Origin: Astropecten irregularis
Lineage: Eukaryota; Echinodermata; Asteroidea; Paxillosida; Astropectinidae
Length of the DNA: 64,000 nucleotides
Assembly (NCBI GenBank): GCA_963971285.1
Contig: OZ020252.1
Location: 18,513,662 to 18,577,661, forward strand
Direction of reading: 5' to 3'
This document shows positions 35,101 through 43,000 of the stretch, one piece after another. Position 1 is the first letter of the stretch; each line of letters starts with the position of its first letter. Under the pieces are notes generated by a model. That model saw only the letters and a program-made list of their open reading frames with translations. It was not told the DNA's origin and did no database searches. The position numbers and the translations under genes are program-made.

Positions 35101-37144
35101 GGTCAGGTTTTACTTAGAAAACCCTAACTTTTCATTTAAGTTCCATGGGAACATTTGTAGTGAAGCTCTACAAGTTAACTCATACATGTACTGTACATGG
35201 TTACTGTGAGACCAAAGCCTATATAAAGACCACCATGACCACAGGGCAAATTCTGCTACAATGTGAAGCTGTCAAGGACAAACATTTGCTTAGCAAAATG
35301 AAAGTTTTGCTTTACAGGCTACCAACCAATAGATGTATGTACGTGTGCAACTGGCCCCCTGATGATTTTTGCTTAGTATCAAAAATTAGCTAAGCAACAT
35401 TTCCCCTGCTAAGCACCAATGTGAATTTTGGCCTGGGGTTATGAAATACAAGAGGTGGAGAGGCCTATCCCAGGGCTGGAAATAAGGTTTGGTGAGCCTG
35501 AGGGCAAGGCCAATTTTCCATTGCAAGGGGCGCTTCCATTGGAAAATCATAATGTCTATGGAAACATTTGAAGGGGCACCAAGGCCAAGAACCAGGGCAA
35601 CGAAGGCCATCCTCCGTTTATTTCAAGGCTTGCTATCCTGACCTCCATTGGAATGTCAGAGCTGTACTTAATGCCAGGGTGTGTTGAGCTCATAAATCAT
35701 CATTTTCCACAAGGGGCCAAGTTCGCACCATGCACAAAGTAAAGAACACTACAAAAATTTGATTTGATAACAGGCCCACACGTTAGAAATGTGTTAACTG
35801 TAAAGCTGATTATATGCTGTGATTCAGAATCAGGGCGTGTGATGTTTACAATTAATGTGCAAATATGTGGAGGGACCAAGAAATTATATGACTGAGCCAA
35901 TTTCATGGCCCTAAGCTGCTTAGCACAAACATTTGGTAACCATAAAATTTCTGTCTTAATAAAAACAGGATAAACAAGTTTACAACCAAATTTCCACGTG
36001 TTGTGTATCACTTGTGAATGTTCTGTGGCTATTGTTTGCTGACTATGAATATCAAATGAAATTTTTAATGGTGGTTTGTTTTAATGGAGCAAGACATTTG
36101 GCGCTAAGCAATTTTTGTTGTGCCTAGGTTATTCAGTTGGTTAGGGCACAAAGGGCACTGGATTGCCTGACAGGTATGTCTACAGTATTCCATCCACAAA
36201 CTTCTTGTACCATAAATTTATGGTACTTATGACCGAGTACGGGCCAAGTACTTAGTGTTACTCGAGTTCGAGTTAGAGTATGCGTACTCCAACACTGCCA
36301 TAAACATTACATACTACAGTAAGTCATTCTACATGCACCATGAGTATGACACAAAAATTGGAAATTATGATAATTTGGGATCAATACAAAGGCAAATGGC
36401 ATTGGCTCTGTCTGCTGATGTACAGTATTAACAAGGACACCACCATGCACCATTCATTCAGATCAATACTACAGCCACCAAATACTGTTTACATAGTCAG
36501 ACTGTCAGTAACATAGTAGTTTGGGTTGCTACGGTGCATGTGTAGGGTCAACAGCACTTCATTTATTTGGTCATTCCGCAAGGATGGTGTAAAGTTTGCC
36601 ATACAGTGTCTGCACATCGTGCGTGTACTGGCTCTTAAATTCACAACATATTTCATACAATTATGGCCAATGACCAAAAATAATTTTGGTCACTGGTTTT
36701 ACTCTTTTCTGGATAAACACAGCATTTCAGGTAGAACAATTTAAATGGTATATTTCTACCATCACCATCTTTATATCCTGTAAGTTATAGGTAAATCTTT
36801 GAAAATTTCTTTTTGGGTATGCTACCAAAGTATGATACTACCTAGTATCATACTTTGGTTTAAGATCAAAAATAAAAGAGAAAAGACTTAAGAAATACTG
36901 TGGCAGTTTTTCACTGTTTTCTCAAAAAGTGGGCACCGTATGGTGTGGGACTGAAATTTTTACAGATGACTGTTTCTGTATCATCCTTGATTTTTTTGCC
37001 CATGAATCTGTATTTCTTTTATAAAACCCAAAGTATGATATTACCTTTAATATTCATGCACATCGTGTACTCACCTTGCGCCGCTTCCGTCCCATTCCTC
37101 TCCTCCCCTTTTCCACCTTTCCGAAACTTTTTCAAGAGACTCAT
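8192..37144 (-). CDS. PLCD: Phospholipase C-delta (phosphoinositide-specific PLC), complete
   Basis: Twenty exons join in phase: 37144-37075, 30030-29881, 29422-29188, 28604-28475, 27798-27671, 21282-21216, 20602-20509, 19518-19401, 18378-18293, 17351-17231, 16836-16751, 16283-16201, 15877-15746, 11136-11046, 10769-10590, 10234-10127, 9851-9790, 9542-9422, 9072-8926, 8280-8192; 765 codons, close to vertebrate PLC-delta. Domains: PH (about 25-150), EF hands with a canonical loop [12 protein letters not shown] (162-173), PLC-X (about 305-456) with catalytic His in SSHNT (329) and YHGHT (374) and calcium ligands N330, E359, D361 and E408, an acidic X-Y linker (457-500), PLC-Y (about 505-625) and C2 (about 650-765). 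It hydrolyses PIP2 to IP3 and diacylglycerol under calcium control. ATG 37144 is the first Met after an in-frame stop in the probable 5' exon. Two donors are weak (GTATCC at 16750 and 29187). Paralogue number (1, 3 or 4) cannot be fixed. Confidence 0.95.
8456..8660 (+). mobile_element. M3 hexamer-ended MITE
   Basis: The core runs CCATTTCGTGAATCCATT, AGAGGCTTTTGGCTGCGGTT, GGTTTGAAGAGGAAAACAGA, CCTATATTTTCAGCATATGG. It is flanked by GGCTCTGGCTCCGGCTCC on the left and CCGGAGCCTGAGCC on the right. The hexamer arrays form the inner part of the inverted ends. Seven more copies are listed. It sits in the last PLC-delta intron. Confidence 0.8.
9978..10112. mobile_element. MITE with AGGTCGATTTCAC termini, inside a short PLC-delta intron
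   Basis: Left TGAGGTCGATTTCACCAAAG and right CTTCGTGAAATCGACCTCT are inverted. About 135 bases of the 275-base intron 9852-10126 are this element, and its right end is 14 bases from the donor at 10126. Ends match the pattern of the elements at 2848, 32278 and 48067. Confidence 0.75.
10340..10572 (+). mobile_element. M3 hexamer-ended MITE
   Basis: M3 core with an expanded GGAGCT/GGAGCC array at 10515-10572 and GGAGGCTCAGGCTTTGGCTC on the left. The array lies 17 bases from the PLC-delta donor at 10589, so the intron start is nearly all repeat. Confidence 0.8.
14705..14792 (-). mobile_element. SINE-B (tRNA-derived element)
   Basis: On the minus strand GCTAGCTTTGTGGTCTAGTG (A-box-like) is followed by GGGCTCGAATCCCAC (B box). 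A second copy at 61605-61693 shares the tRNA-like core and the flanking GCTAGCT and GGGTCAGC. Two copies with shared flanks argue for a SINE, not a tRNA gene. Confidence 0.65.
14882..15015 (-). mobile_element. M7 repeat (GC-box/CCAATTGG repeat)
   Basis: Inverted relative to the copy at 4382-4515: CATTGACCAATTGGAGGACG, CTTTTAATCAGG, then GTGGGCGGGGCTTAAGAGCA and CGGTCCATTG. Confidence 0.6.
15163..15406. mobile_element. M2 MITE, full-length copy
   Basis: About 244 bases. The left end GGGGCCAATTTCATAGAGCT continues GCTTAAGCAC and is mirrored by GTGCTTAAACAGTTCTATGA, then AATCGGCC. Internal landmarks are GATTACCAACCAAATTGTGC and GCAATTGTTTGCTGAGCAT. It is the most abundant short element of the window, with many full, nested and decayed copies. 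No ORF. Confidence 0.85.
16565..16677. repeat. Long foldback hairpin next to a PLC-delta exon
   Basis: Arms 16565-16610 and 16632-16677 are near-perfect inverted repeats (AATCAATGGGAGACTTTGGA on one side, TCCAAAGTCTCCCATTGATT on the other) around a CG/CA-rich spacer of alternating GCGCACGC. Weaker complementarity (TTTCCACTGTT / AACAGTGGAAA) extends to about 16540 and 16710. The right end is about 40 bases from the PLC-X exon at 16751. Probably a foldback MITE. Confidence 0.7.
16950..17122 (+). mobile_element. M3 MITE, short copy
   Basis: The core (ATCAAAATAGAGGCTTTTGG, GCATATGGATGCCAGAGCC) has little hexamer array. Ends TTACGAAACTTTGTGAATCC and GCCTCGGTTTCGTAAAC show the GTTTACGAAA terminus. 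Confidence 0.75.
17739..18238. mobile_element. M2 MITE interrupted by a nested M1
   Basis: M2 starts at 17739 (GGGGCTAATTTCATAGAGCT) and breaks at about 17930. An M1 lacking its left TIR runs to about 18218 (ending ACCAAAGTATGATACTA), and M2 resumes with GAAATAAAATTGGCCCCT. The nesting shows M1 inserted after M2. It lies in the intron between PLC-delta exons at 18293 and 17351. Confidence 0.75.
18478..18565. repeat. Double-hairpin foldback element (GATCCT family)
   Basis: GGAGGGCCTGACG at the left is mirrored by GGGCAAGGCCCTCC at the right. Each arm holds its own small palindrome (ATCCTAACAGGATCC and GATCCTACTAGGATC). Related copies are at 53085-53198, with half copies at 56670-56716 and 58430-58482. 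Confidence 0.65.
19158..19383 (+). mobile_element. M3 hexamer-ended MITE, diverged
   Basis: GGCTTTGGCTGCGACTCC and CCAGCTCTGGCTCTAC are followed by the diverged M3 core, ending GAGCCTAAGCCTTAGCC. The right end is about 18 bases from the PLC-delta exon at 19401. Confidence 0.65.
20824..21086. mobile_element. M2 MITE
   Basis: Left GGGGTTAATTTCATGGAACT, right CTAAGCAGGGCCGTGAAATT then GGCCCC. The interior has CACTTGTGATCG-like and GAAATTTGGTTGTTAATCCTG words. Intronic in PLC-delta. Confidence 0.7.
21942..22130 (-). mobile_element. SINE-A (tRNA-derived element)
   Basis: Minus strand: GGGCTGGACAGCTCAGTTAG (A-box region) and GGTTCAAATCC (B-box variant), with the flanking CAACAAAGA/TCTTTGTTG inverted words of the family. 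Confidence 0.7.
22418..22632 (-). mobile_element. SINE-A (tRNA-derived element)
   Basis: Minus strand: TGGCTCAGTTGGTAGAGCGC and GGTTCGAATCCC, both close to Pol III box consensus. The plus-strand left flank is ATTGAAAAGTGAACAAAGAA and the right flank is CAATTATCTTTGTTTG. It lies about 290 bases from the previous copy, in the same orientation. Confidence 0.75.
22999..23396. mobile_element. Inverted-repeat element, about 400 bp
   Basis: The left end CATAGAGCTATACTAAAATT followed by TCTAGAGCGCT is mirrored at the right by AGCGCTCTAGTAATTTTAAT then ATAGCTCTATG. The interior shows no significant ORF. Intronic in PLC-delta. Confidence 0.7.
23948..24175 (+). mobile_element. M3 MITE with the cleanest hexamer array
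   Basis: GAGGCTTAGGCTCAGGCTCC continues as CGGCTCAGGCTCCGGCTAC, then the M3 core, then GAGCCTAAACCTGAGCC. The hexamer run at 23965-24003 alternates GGCTCA and GGCTCC. Confidence 0.8.
25660..25706. repeat. Perfect 17-bp hairpin
   Basis: AAATCACTCTCCTTTAA (25660-25676) and TTAAAGGAGAGTGATTT (25690-25706) are exact complements with a 13-base loop. The related word CAAGAGCAAACTGCTCTC lies about 100 bases upstream. Confidence 0.75.
26578..26820. mobile_element. M2 MITE, full-length copy
   Basis: Extended ends CAGGGGCCAATTTCATAAAG and TATGGAATTGGCCCCTG, with subterminal GCTTAGCACAAA and GTGCTAAGCAGCTC. About 243 bases. Landmarks: TGTTGTGTATCACTTG and GACCATGAATATCAAATGG. Confidence 0.85.
27869..28126 (+). 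mobile_element. M3 MITE with GGGCCTTTCTC termini
   Basis: GGGGCCTTTCTCGGCTCC at the left is mirrored by GAGCCTAGCTTTGAGAAAGG at the right. A long GGAGCC/GAAGCC array at 28046-28112 is itself partly palindromic. The M3 core lies between. Confidence 0.8.
28962..29042 (-). mobile_element. SINE-A, truncated
   Basis: GTGAACAAAGAAAAAATGGC and GATTTGAACC mark the B-box half; the copy breaks inside GCTCTACCGA, so the A-box half is lost. Intronic in PLC-delta. Confidence 0.6.
30091..30236. mobile_element. M2 MITE, left-truncated
   Basis: Begins inside the family at TATCACTTGTGATTGTTCTT and ends CAGCTCTATGAAATTGGCCC. It starts about 60 bases beyond the PLC-delta PH-domain exon at 30030. Confidence 0.7.
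32278..32417. mobile_element. MITE with CAGGGGTCTATTTCA ends and internal palindromes
   Basis: Left CAGGGGTCTATTTCAAGAAG, right TTGGTGAAATCGAGCC. Internal CTACGATCGATCGTAACTGG and CCTACGATTGATTGTGAGTT are related inverted words. Same terminal style as 9978 and 48067. Confidence 0.6.
34203..34478 (-). mobile_element. M1 MITE, inverted, partly decayed
   Basis: GTACCATCATACTTGTACTT begins the reverse-oriented right end; GTGGGCACCGTATGGGACTG and GACAAAAACCAAAGTATGAC mark the other end. The central part is diverged. Confidence 0.7.
35893..36118. mobile_element. M2 MITE, right end lost
   Basis: GAGCCAATTTCATGGCCCTA at the left, then the M2 interior (TGTTGTGTATCACTTGTGAA, GACTATGAATATCAAATGAA). 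It breaks off at GCGCTAAGCAATTTTTGTTG. Confidence 0.65.
36665..37052. mobile_element. Chimeric M1: right half joined head-on to an inverted left half
   Basis: 36665-36843 is the plus-oriented right half ending GCTACCAAAGTATGATACTA, then CCT. At 36844 the sequence continues AGTATCATACTTTGGTTTAA, i.e. another M1 end, then runs as a reverse-oriented left half to ATGATATTACCTTTAA at 37052. Two half-elements meet tail to tail. The outer end lies 21 bases from the donor of the first PLC-delta coding exon (37075). Confidence 0.75.
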
Positions 37145-38688
37145 CCCGAGGTGCAGCTGGTAATTGTCCGGGGCGATATTCTGCGTTGAAAACGGAACGA
37201 CAGCAAATAACAATCAAGTTATTGATGGCACAAAAAGGTCAGAATTAGTCAAACAGTGAGTCGGTCGGTACTGTATAGAATCATGAATTCAAATGTAGCC
37301 AGAACAGTGATACAGTTAATTCATGCACATTGCTGAACAGGCACACAACAAAATTGGGAGGGGCTGATAAACTCTCTGCCTTAATGTGGGGGTGTATCCG
37401 GCCAAATGATGATAAATTCATCAATTCCAGCAGGATCTCTTCAGTGCTGTATATTGGCCAAGTACCAGTACTCTCAGGGCAAAGTGTACTGTTTTTATTG
37501 TTAACTGTATGTGAAGTAACTGTTAAACAGCTAGACAACAATGTGCCAAAGTCTGAAACCACCAAAATGAGTTAGTCTGACTTTGAACTAAAAATGGCAT
37601 TACTCACATTCCTGTCAAAATGTTCGACTGAACCAGCTCGTACACTAACTTGTGTGACAAACAATCTGTGTTCATGTACGACCACAAAAACATGTACTAT
37701 ACTCTACCATAGTCACCACGAATATTGTTCAGAATCATTGGCTCAGAACCATCCACACACGTACGTACATGTGCATATCAAGTTTTGACATCATAGGCAG
37801 CACACACACCCACAGTACACAACCTTGACATGTATGAGTAAGAGTAATGAACACAGGACGCCCAGCCTTCCAAGTTCGAAGGACCATGATACAGTACTAT
37901 GACAGTCCAAGGATTGTCAATGACACTCACTGACCTAAGTTCAGGTTCATCTGTTTATCAATGTCTTTATGGCTACTTTTCCTCTTTAAATTACAATTGC
38001 TGCAATCAAACTGACAGATGTGCGGAACTGATACATTTTATAGGCCTAATTAACTTAAATGAGCTCCAAGTAACTTTGTAATTGTTACTTTTACTTAAAT
38101 GAGAGATTGTACATTTGTATTATTATTGTAGCAATGAGTAGGACTAGCACGACTATAGGACTAAACGAGTGATATGATTTGGGGGCAGGCTGGTTATTTC
38201 ATTGGTAATCCTGGGTTTTAGGGGCATAAATTAGGCCTATACAGTATACAAAAGGGGTCGCTAACTTCAGCCAAATCATCATATCACTCTGTTATATGGA
38301 CAAATTGAATTTACATGACAAATTGAATTTACATTTCACATAATACAAAATTACATTTGACCCAGCTGGCCCTTGTTCATTTGTCTGCAGACGTTCTATG
38401 TTTGTAGCTCTTATGACTATGAAGTATGTTGTGACTGAGTTGTCAGTGTGATGTGCCTTGACCTTGTACTGTCCATAAGTACTCTAACGTTTCTAAATGG
38501 AAGAGCAACGCGAAGTAAGATTACACAAAACTAGGATTAGGAACAAGCTTGGGCAGATCAACGAATTTTAAAGCACTTTGCACTGTCACTTGTCAGTCTG
38601 TACTGTAACATACGACATACGACTACGTGCCGTTAGAACATCTTTAAGAAGGAAAAAGGAAAGGGGCACGGTGCTCCATGACACTTAC

Positions 38689-39214
38689 CTCAGCTCATGC
38701 ATCAACCATAGAGGAATGTCACTTTTTCACGCATAGAGATCTAGCCGAGTAAAAAATTAGTCATCTGTGACCAAAGTCGATAGGCCTACGCCTATTAGTA
38801 CACCCGTACACTATACACCGTACATTCAGTGTATGCAGTTCAATTTGATGCCAATACTAATAGTAATACACTGTGTACAATGTGCAAGCATAGACCTGGA
38901 GGAAAAATCAATTTTTCCTCCAGGTCTATGGTGCAAGTACAGCATGCATGCAGCATACACACATCACAAGCGCGCGACGAGTCGATTGCGCGCGTACTAT
39001 ACCGCCCTCTTACGTCCACTAAACTTTTAGACTCGACTACTAGTACTTCAAGCTTCACATTCAATGGTTCAACTTTTACGCCGATTCGCTACATTCGTGC
39101 AGAAAATAAAATTATTTAAGTCCTTCTTGCAATTAACTCTTCTTCGAAAACAAAATGTAAGAAGATGTGTTTTTATAAAAACGTCGAAGGAAGCCTGGAC
39201 CACCAGATGCTAAG
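38689..39214. promoter_or_regulatory. Candidate shared promoter of PLC-delta and CNTD1
   Basis: Bounded by the putative PLC-delta leader donor (38689, minus) and the putative CNTD1 leader donor (39214, plus). It contains the only notable CpG-rich patch of the interval (38968-39000), a 20-bp perfect palindrome at 38889-38930 and a TATAAAA at 39174-39180. Transcription starts are not visible from sequence; this is inference from gene orientation. Confidence 0.35.
38889..38930. repeat. Perfect 20-bp palindrome with a 2-base loop
   Basis: CATAGACCTGGAGGAAAAAT (38889-38908) is followed after CA by its exact complement at 38911-38930. Near-zero spacing makes it a strong cruciform or hairpin candidate, inside the presumed bidirectional promoter. 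Confidence 0.8.
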
Positions 39215-39798
39215 GTAGGATACACAGCTTTTTAGCTTGAAGTTCGGTTTCTAATCTAGAGTAACTTGTTGGAGATGAAAAGTAACCTTCACTGCACTTA
39301 ATTGATTTGATCTTGCAAAAGTTTGGAAAGAAAACAAATAGGCCTAGCCTAACGTTAGGCATGATAGGGGCCCCTACATGTAGGTCGAGGCTAGGCTAGG
39401 CTAGGCCTAATCACTCCTTTGATTTGTGTTGAATTTTAAGTTTCCATCTCCTTTTTCAACACCCTTAAAATGTTTTCACTAAGATAGGATAATATTTTTC
39501 TGATCTAAAAAGATTTCTTACAATATTTAACGTTAGGCCTAATAAACCAAAGTTGAAAATGTTTCCAAGTTTTCATAAAAACAAAATATGTAGACTCAGG
39601 TGAAGGTAGGAGTCATTTTTATTGATGTCCGTCCCTCACGCCCTAAGATCTTCTTTAAAAAAATCACACCTAAAATAGACAAATTAAAAATGGCATGACG
39701 TGGCCAACTTGCACTGGTGTTAGGGCTAAACATTCACATTTTTTTTTAATGACAATTAGGCCTAGGCCTACATGTATTCAAGAAATCTTTGGCGAAGC

Positions 39799-39856
39799 AA
39801 TTAATGCATTGATGTCCGTCCCTCACGTATTAGGGATGGACATCAATGCATTAATT
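39799..39856. repeat. 25-bp inverted repeat (one mismatch)
   Basis: Left arm 39799-39823 (AATTAATGCATTGATGTCCG then TCCCT), right arm 39832-39856, 8-base loop. A further direct copy of TTGATGTCCGTCCCTCACG lies at about 39621-39640, so the segment 39620-39856 may be a decayed element. Confidence 0.7.
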
Positions 39857-40070
39857 ACATTAATTGCATTTGGATCACGTTCTTAAAGAGACTAGGAGTA
39901 CATGTAAATGACTAGGCTAAATTATTAATTTCCTTTTGATTTCTGTGCAATATTGATTGCTTAATATTATTTTATCTCCCGAGACTGACAGACACATGTA
40001 TAATTGAATTTTAATCTAGTAAGTTGTATAATGATTGTTTTCTCCCAATTTTGTTAGAGGCGAATTGTCG

Positions 40071-43000
40071 ATGATGGGCGATAACAGTAACGTATTTGGC
40101 ACCCCACCGGAGCCAGTCTTCAACTTAAAAGGGTCTTGCTTATCATCTGAGCTTCTTGAAGAATTACTCTATGTCCAGGCTGCACAAAATAAAAAGGCTG
40201 CCAAGACTTCTAGCATCACTGATGGTACCTTTAAGCAGGGAAAATTTGCTGGTAATAAAACTTTATTTAGTTACACTGTATTTAACGTTTCTTGACATCT
40301 CTATTGGTAGGGAATAATGTTCAAAGGCTATAGACACAACAATTTGCTAAGAGCATGACATTTCTCTCTTAAAAAAACAGGGTTAACAACCAAATTTCCA
40401 ATTTTTAACAGTGATTTCTTTTATTGAGGAAGACATTTTTGTGCTAAGCAAATCTTTGTGCTTAGCAGTGCCATGAAATTGGCCCTAAGTCAAAGTTTTA
40501 CATTAGAATTTTCATCAGATTCAAAGTACATCAGTTTCATTAGCATCCTCTTTCTTGAATTAAAATACCAATTATTGTATTCATAAAAAAAAATGAATTT
40601 AAGACACTTTTGAAAATCCAAAATCAGATACAAATTGTAAAGTATTTTGCAAATGTTTCTGAGGCCCCCTTTCCTTATTCTGTCCCATTTTCGTCTTATC
40701 TTCATTCTTTCATCCTAATACAGAGATGACGCTCTTAATGTGTGACAAGTTGAATCAACCGCCCGAAGCCAGATACTTAGCTTTAGAGATCTTTGACAGG
40801 TTGTTTTACATTTTCCTTTTTTTAGTTTTGATTCAAATAACAATTCCTTATTAAAGCTGTGTTATTTCACTGGCAATGTCTTTTGGCCAAAAGGGTTTTG
40901 CCTTTGGACATAGTGTTGGCGCAGTTGTGGACACCTTACTTTCTTTAAAGCAAACCAAATTTTGCCTTCCAAATGTTTTCTTCAAATTCTGATTTCAATC
41001 TTGCCTATTATCTCAGGAAAAACCTGTGGTATTCTCTCATTTAGGTAACTTCATACTTTGGTTTTTGTCTAAGAAATGCAGATTCATGGACCAAAATATC
41101 AAGTAGAAATTTTTCAGTCCCATACAGCATTGTACAGTGCCCCCAATATCTACATTTTAAGTTGTTTAGAGTTAGGAAGGCCTGAGTGATATTTCCGTAT
41201 AGGCAGGATTTCTCTCACATGTATGCTGAAAACTGAGGCCCCCTGACTCAAAAAGTCCCAAACAGTGGCCACTTTTTGAGAAAATTTTGAAAAACGCTCC
41301 TCAAATTTTCAAATATATTCACAGGAGTTTTGATTTCAGGGTTTTTGGTCTATGATTTTACTCTTTTTCTGGATAAAATTCCATCTTTATACCCTGTAAG
41401 TTATAGGTAAATCTGTGAAGATTTCTGTTTTGGTAGGCTTATATGCTACCAAAGTATGATGTTACCCTTAGCTTAATAACCCAATACTTACCCATTTATT
41501 TACCATTGCAACCAATTGGTTTTTCATTCATCTGTTAAAAATGCCTACCTGTTGCATGAGCAATCACTGTTACCTCCATCATCTATGAACTAAACATCAC
41601 ATCAAAATTGAATTCCTTGAAGGACGAAACGTGAAGTAATATTTGGACCTAAGTTTCAGGTCTTTCAAAAATATACAAGCTCCTATATCTCAATTTCTAA
41701 TCATTTTCTTCCAATAAATTGTGCAAATCATAACTGACTTCCTCCCACCAGGTTTATGATCAAGTTCATCGGAGACAACTACCAAAAATGCCAGGCTGCG
41801 GGTAGAGAGGACAACAGAAAGAGAGTCAGTACCTGGAACTCCTTCCTGCAGAAACTTCTCAAGAATCTCAAGCTGTATATTGTCACCTGTGTGCAGATTG
41901 CCAGCAAGATGTGCTCCCATTATAAGGTGGGTTGCAGTGAGACAATAAGTACATTTTCAGTGATATTTCTCTGTAGCCAGGAAAGGCCCAGGATTTTTCT
42001 CACATGCTGAGAATGAGGCCCCCTGATTCAAAGCATTTTTATTGTTAAAGAGTAGTATTAATTGCACTTTATTATTTTTTTTGGACTTCTTTTTGGGACA
42101 GTGTTAATGTGTGTTCACTATAATGAACGACCACTATAACAGACAATAATTTATGTGTGCAGTCTGCCACGTTTGTTATAGCGGCATTCCACTGTACTAT
42201 ACAAACCAAGAGTCCTCCTAACCCCCTTCCGATCAGACCCTGATCCTTATCATCACAAAGTATCTGACCTGAATGTGCTCAAAAAGTCATTGTTATTGAG
42301 ATGTTGCGTAAATGTCCAGCCCCCTTGAAATAAAGATGGTATTCTCTTCTTTAGATTCTGACTTGCAGGAAGTGCAGCAAGTTCCTCTTAGATGCCGGTT
42401 TGGGCTGTACCTCCTCTACCATCCTCAGGACTGAACTGACCATCCTCAAGACGTTAGACTATCAAGTCTACGCTCATCCACCTCTCACCTACATCGAGAC
42501 CCTACTGGAGATCATGGGTAAGATCTAAGAACGATGGCAGATAAAGAAAAACGAGAACACTCTGACTCTCAAGAGAAGTATAAAGATCAATCAGTCTTTT
42601 ACCAAAGTACCAATTTCCCCCGCCCATGGAAGCTCTCGGCATACCCACATTCCATTTGAGAACGTTCTTATTTCTGTGAATTCCTTTCCAGGCCATAATG
42701 ACAAGACAACAGGCGTGAAGATTCTGCACGAGATAAGCTTGAAGGTGTTGGACCTTGCATATGTGAGGCGGAGTTCCGTGTATGAGAACCTCTTCAAAGT
42801 AGCCAGTGGCTCCAGGACTTTTACTCAGGCAGAGAGGTAGGAGATGAAACAAAATTCTGAGAGACTTAAAGGTAGTATCATACTTTGGTAGCATACTGAA
42901 ACAGAAATCTTCACAGATTTACCTAGATACTTATTTCTCTCAGGTCCCCTTGACCCATCATCCATTTACCAATGGCTGCTTTTGTCTCCTTCTTGGGGAA

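Larger units (their letters stand above)
30031..37074. other. First coding intron of PLC-delta
   Basis: No supported exon in 7 kb. Repeats: M2 pieces at 30091-30236 and 35893-36118, decayed M2 at about 32912-33115 and 35270-35440, a TIR element at 32278-32417, and M1 at 34203-34478 and 36665-37052. TAGGCCTA palindromes occur at 30611, 31280, 31559, 31696, 34701 and 34809. TGTACATGTA words are frequent at 30950-31400. At 36127-36165 a TTCAGTTGGTTAGGGC word resembles a tRNA A box, but no B box follows. Confidence 0.6.
37145..40057. other. Interval between the 5' ends of PLC-delta (-) and CNTD1 (+)
   Basis: No coding exon. The PLC-delta 5' UTR continues to the acceptor at 37181 (exon 37180-37075). 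A strong minus-strand donor (GAG|GTAAGTG at 38689/38688) marks a likely non-coding first exon. It carries a TGA in frame nine bases before the splice, which supports ATG 37144 as the start. On the plus strand AAG|GTAGGA at 39214 could end a CNTD1 leader exon spliced to 40058. A CG-rich patch (GCGCGCGACGAGTCGATTGC) lies at 38970-38990. Confidence 0.5.

Noticed and set aside
36900..37163. Plus-strand 87-codon frame
   Set aside because: It translates M1 sequence and then the antisense of the PLC-delta first coding exon.
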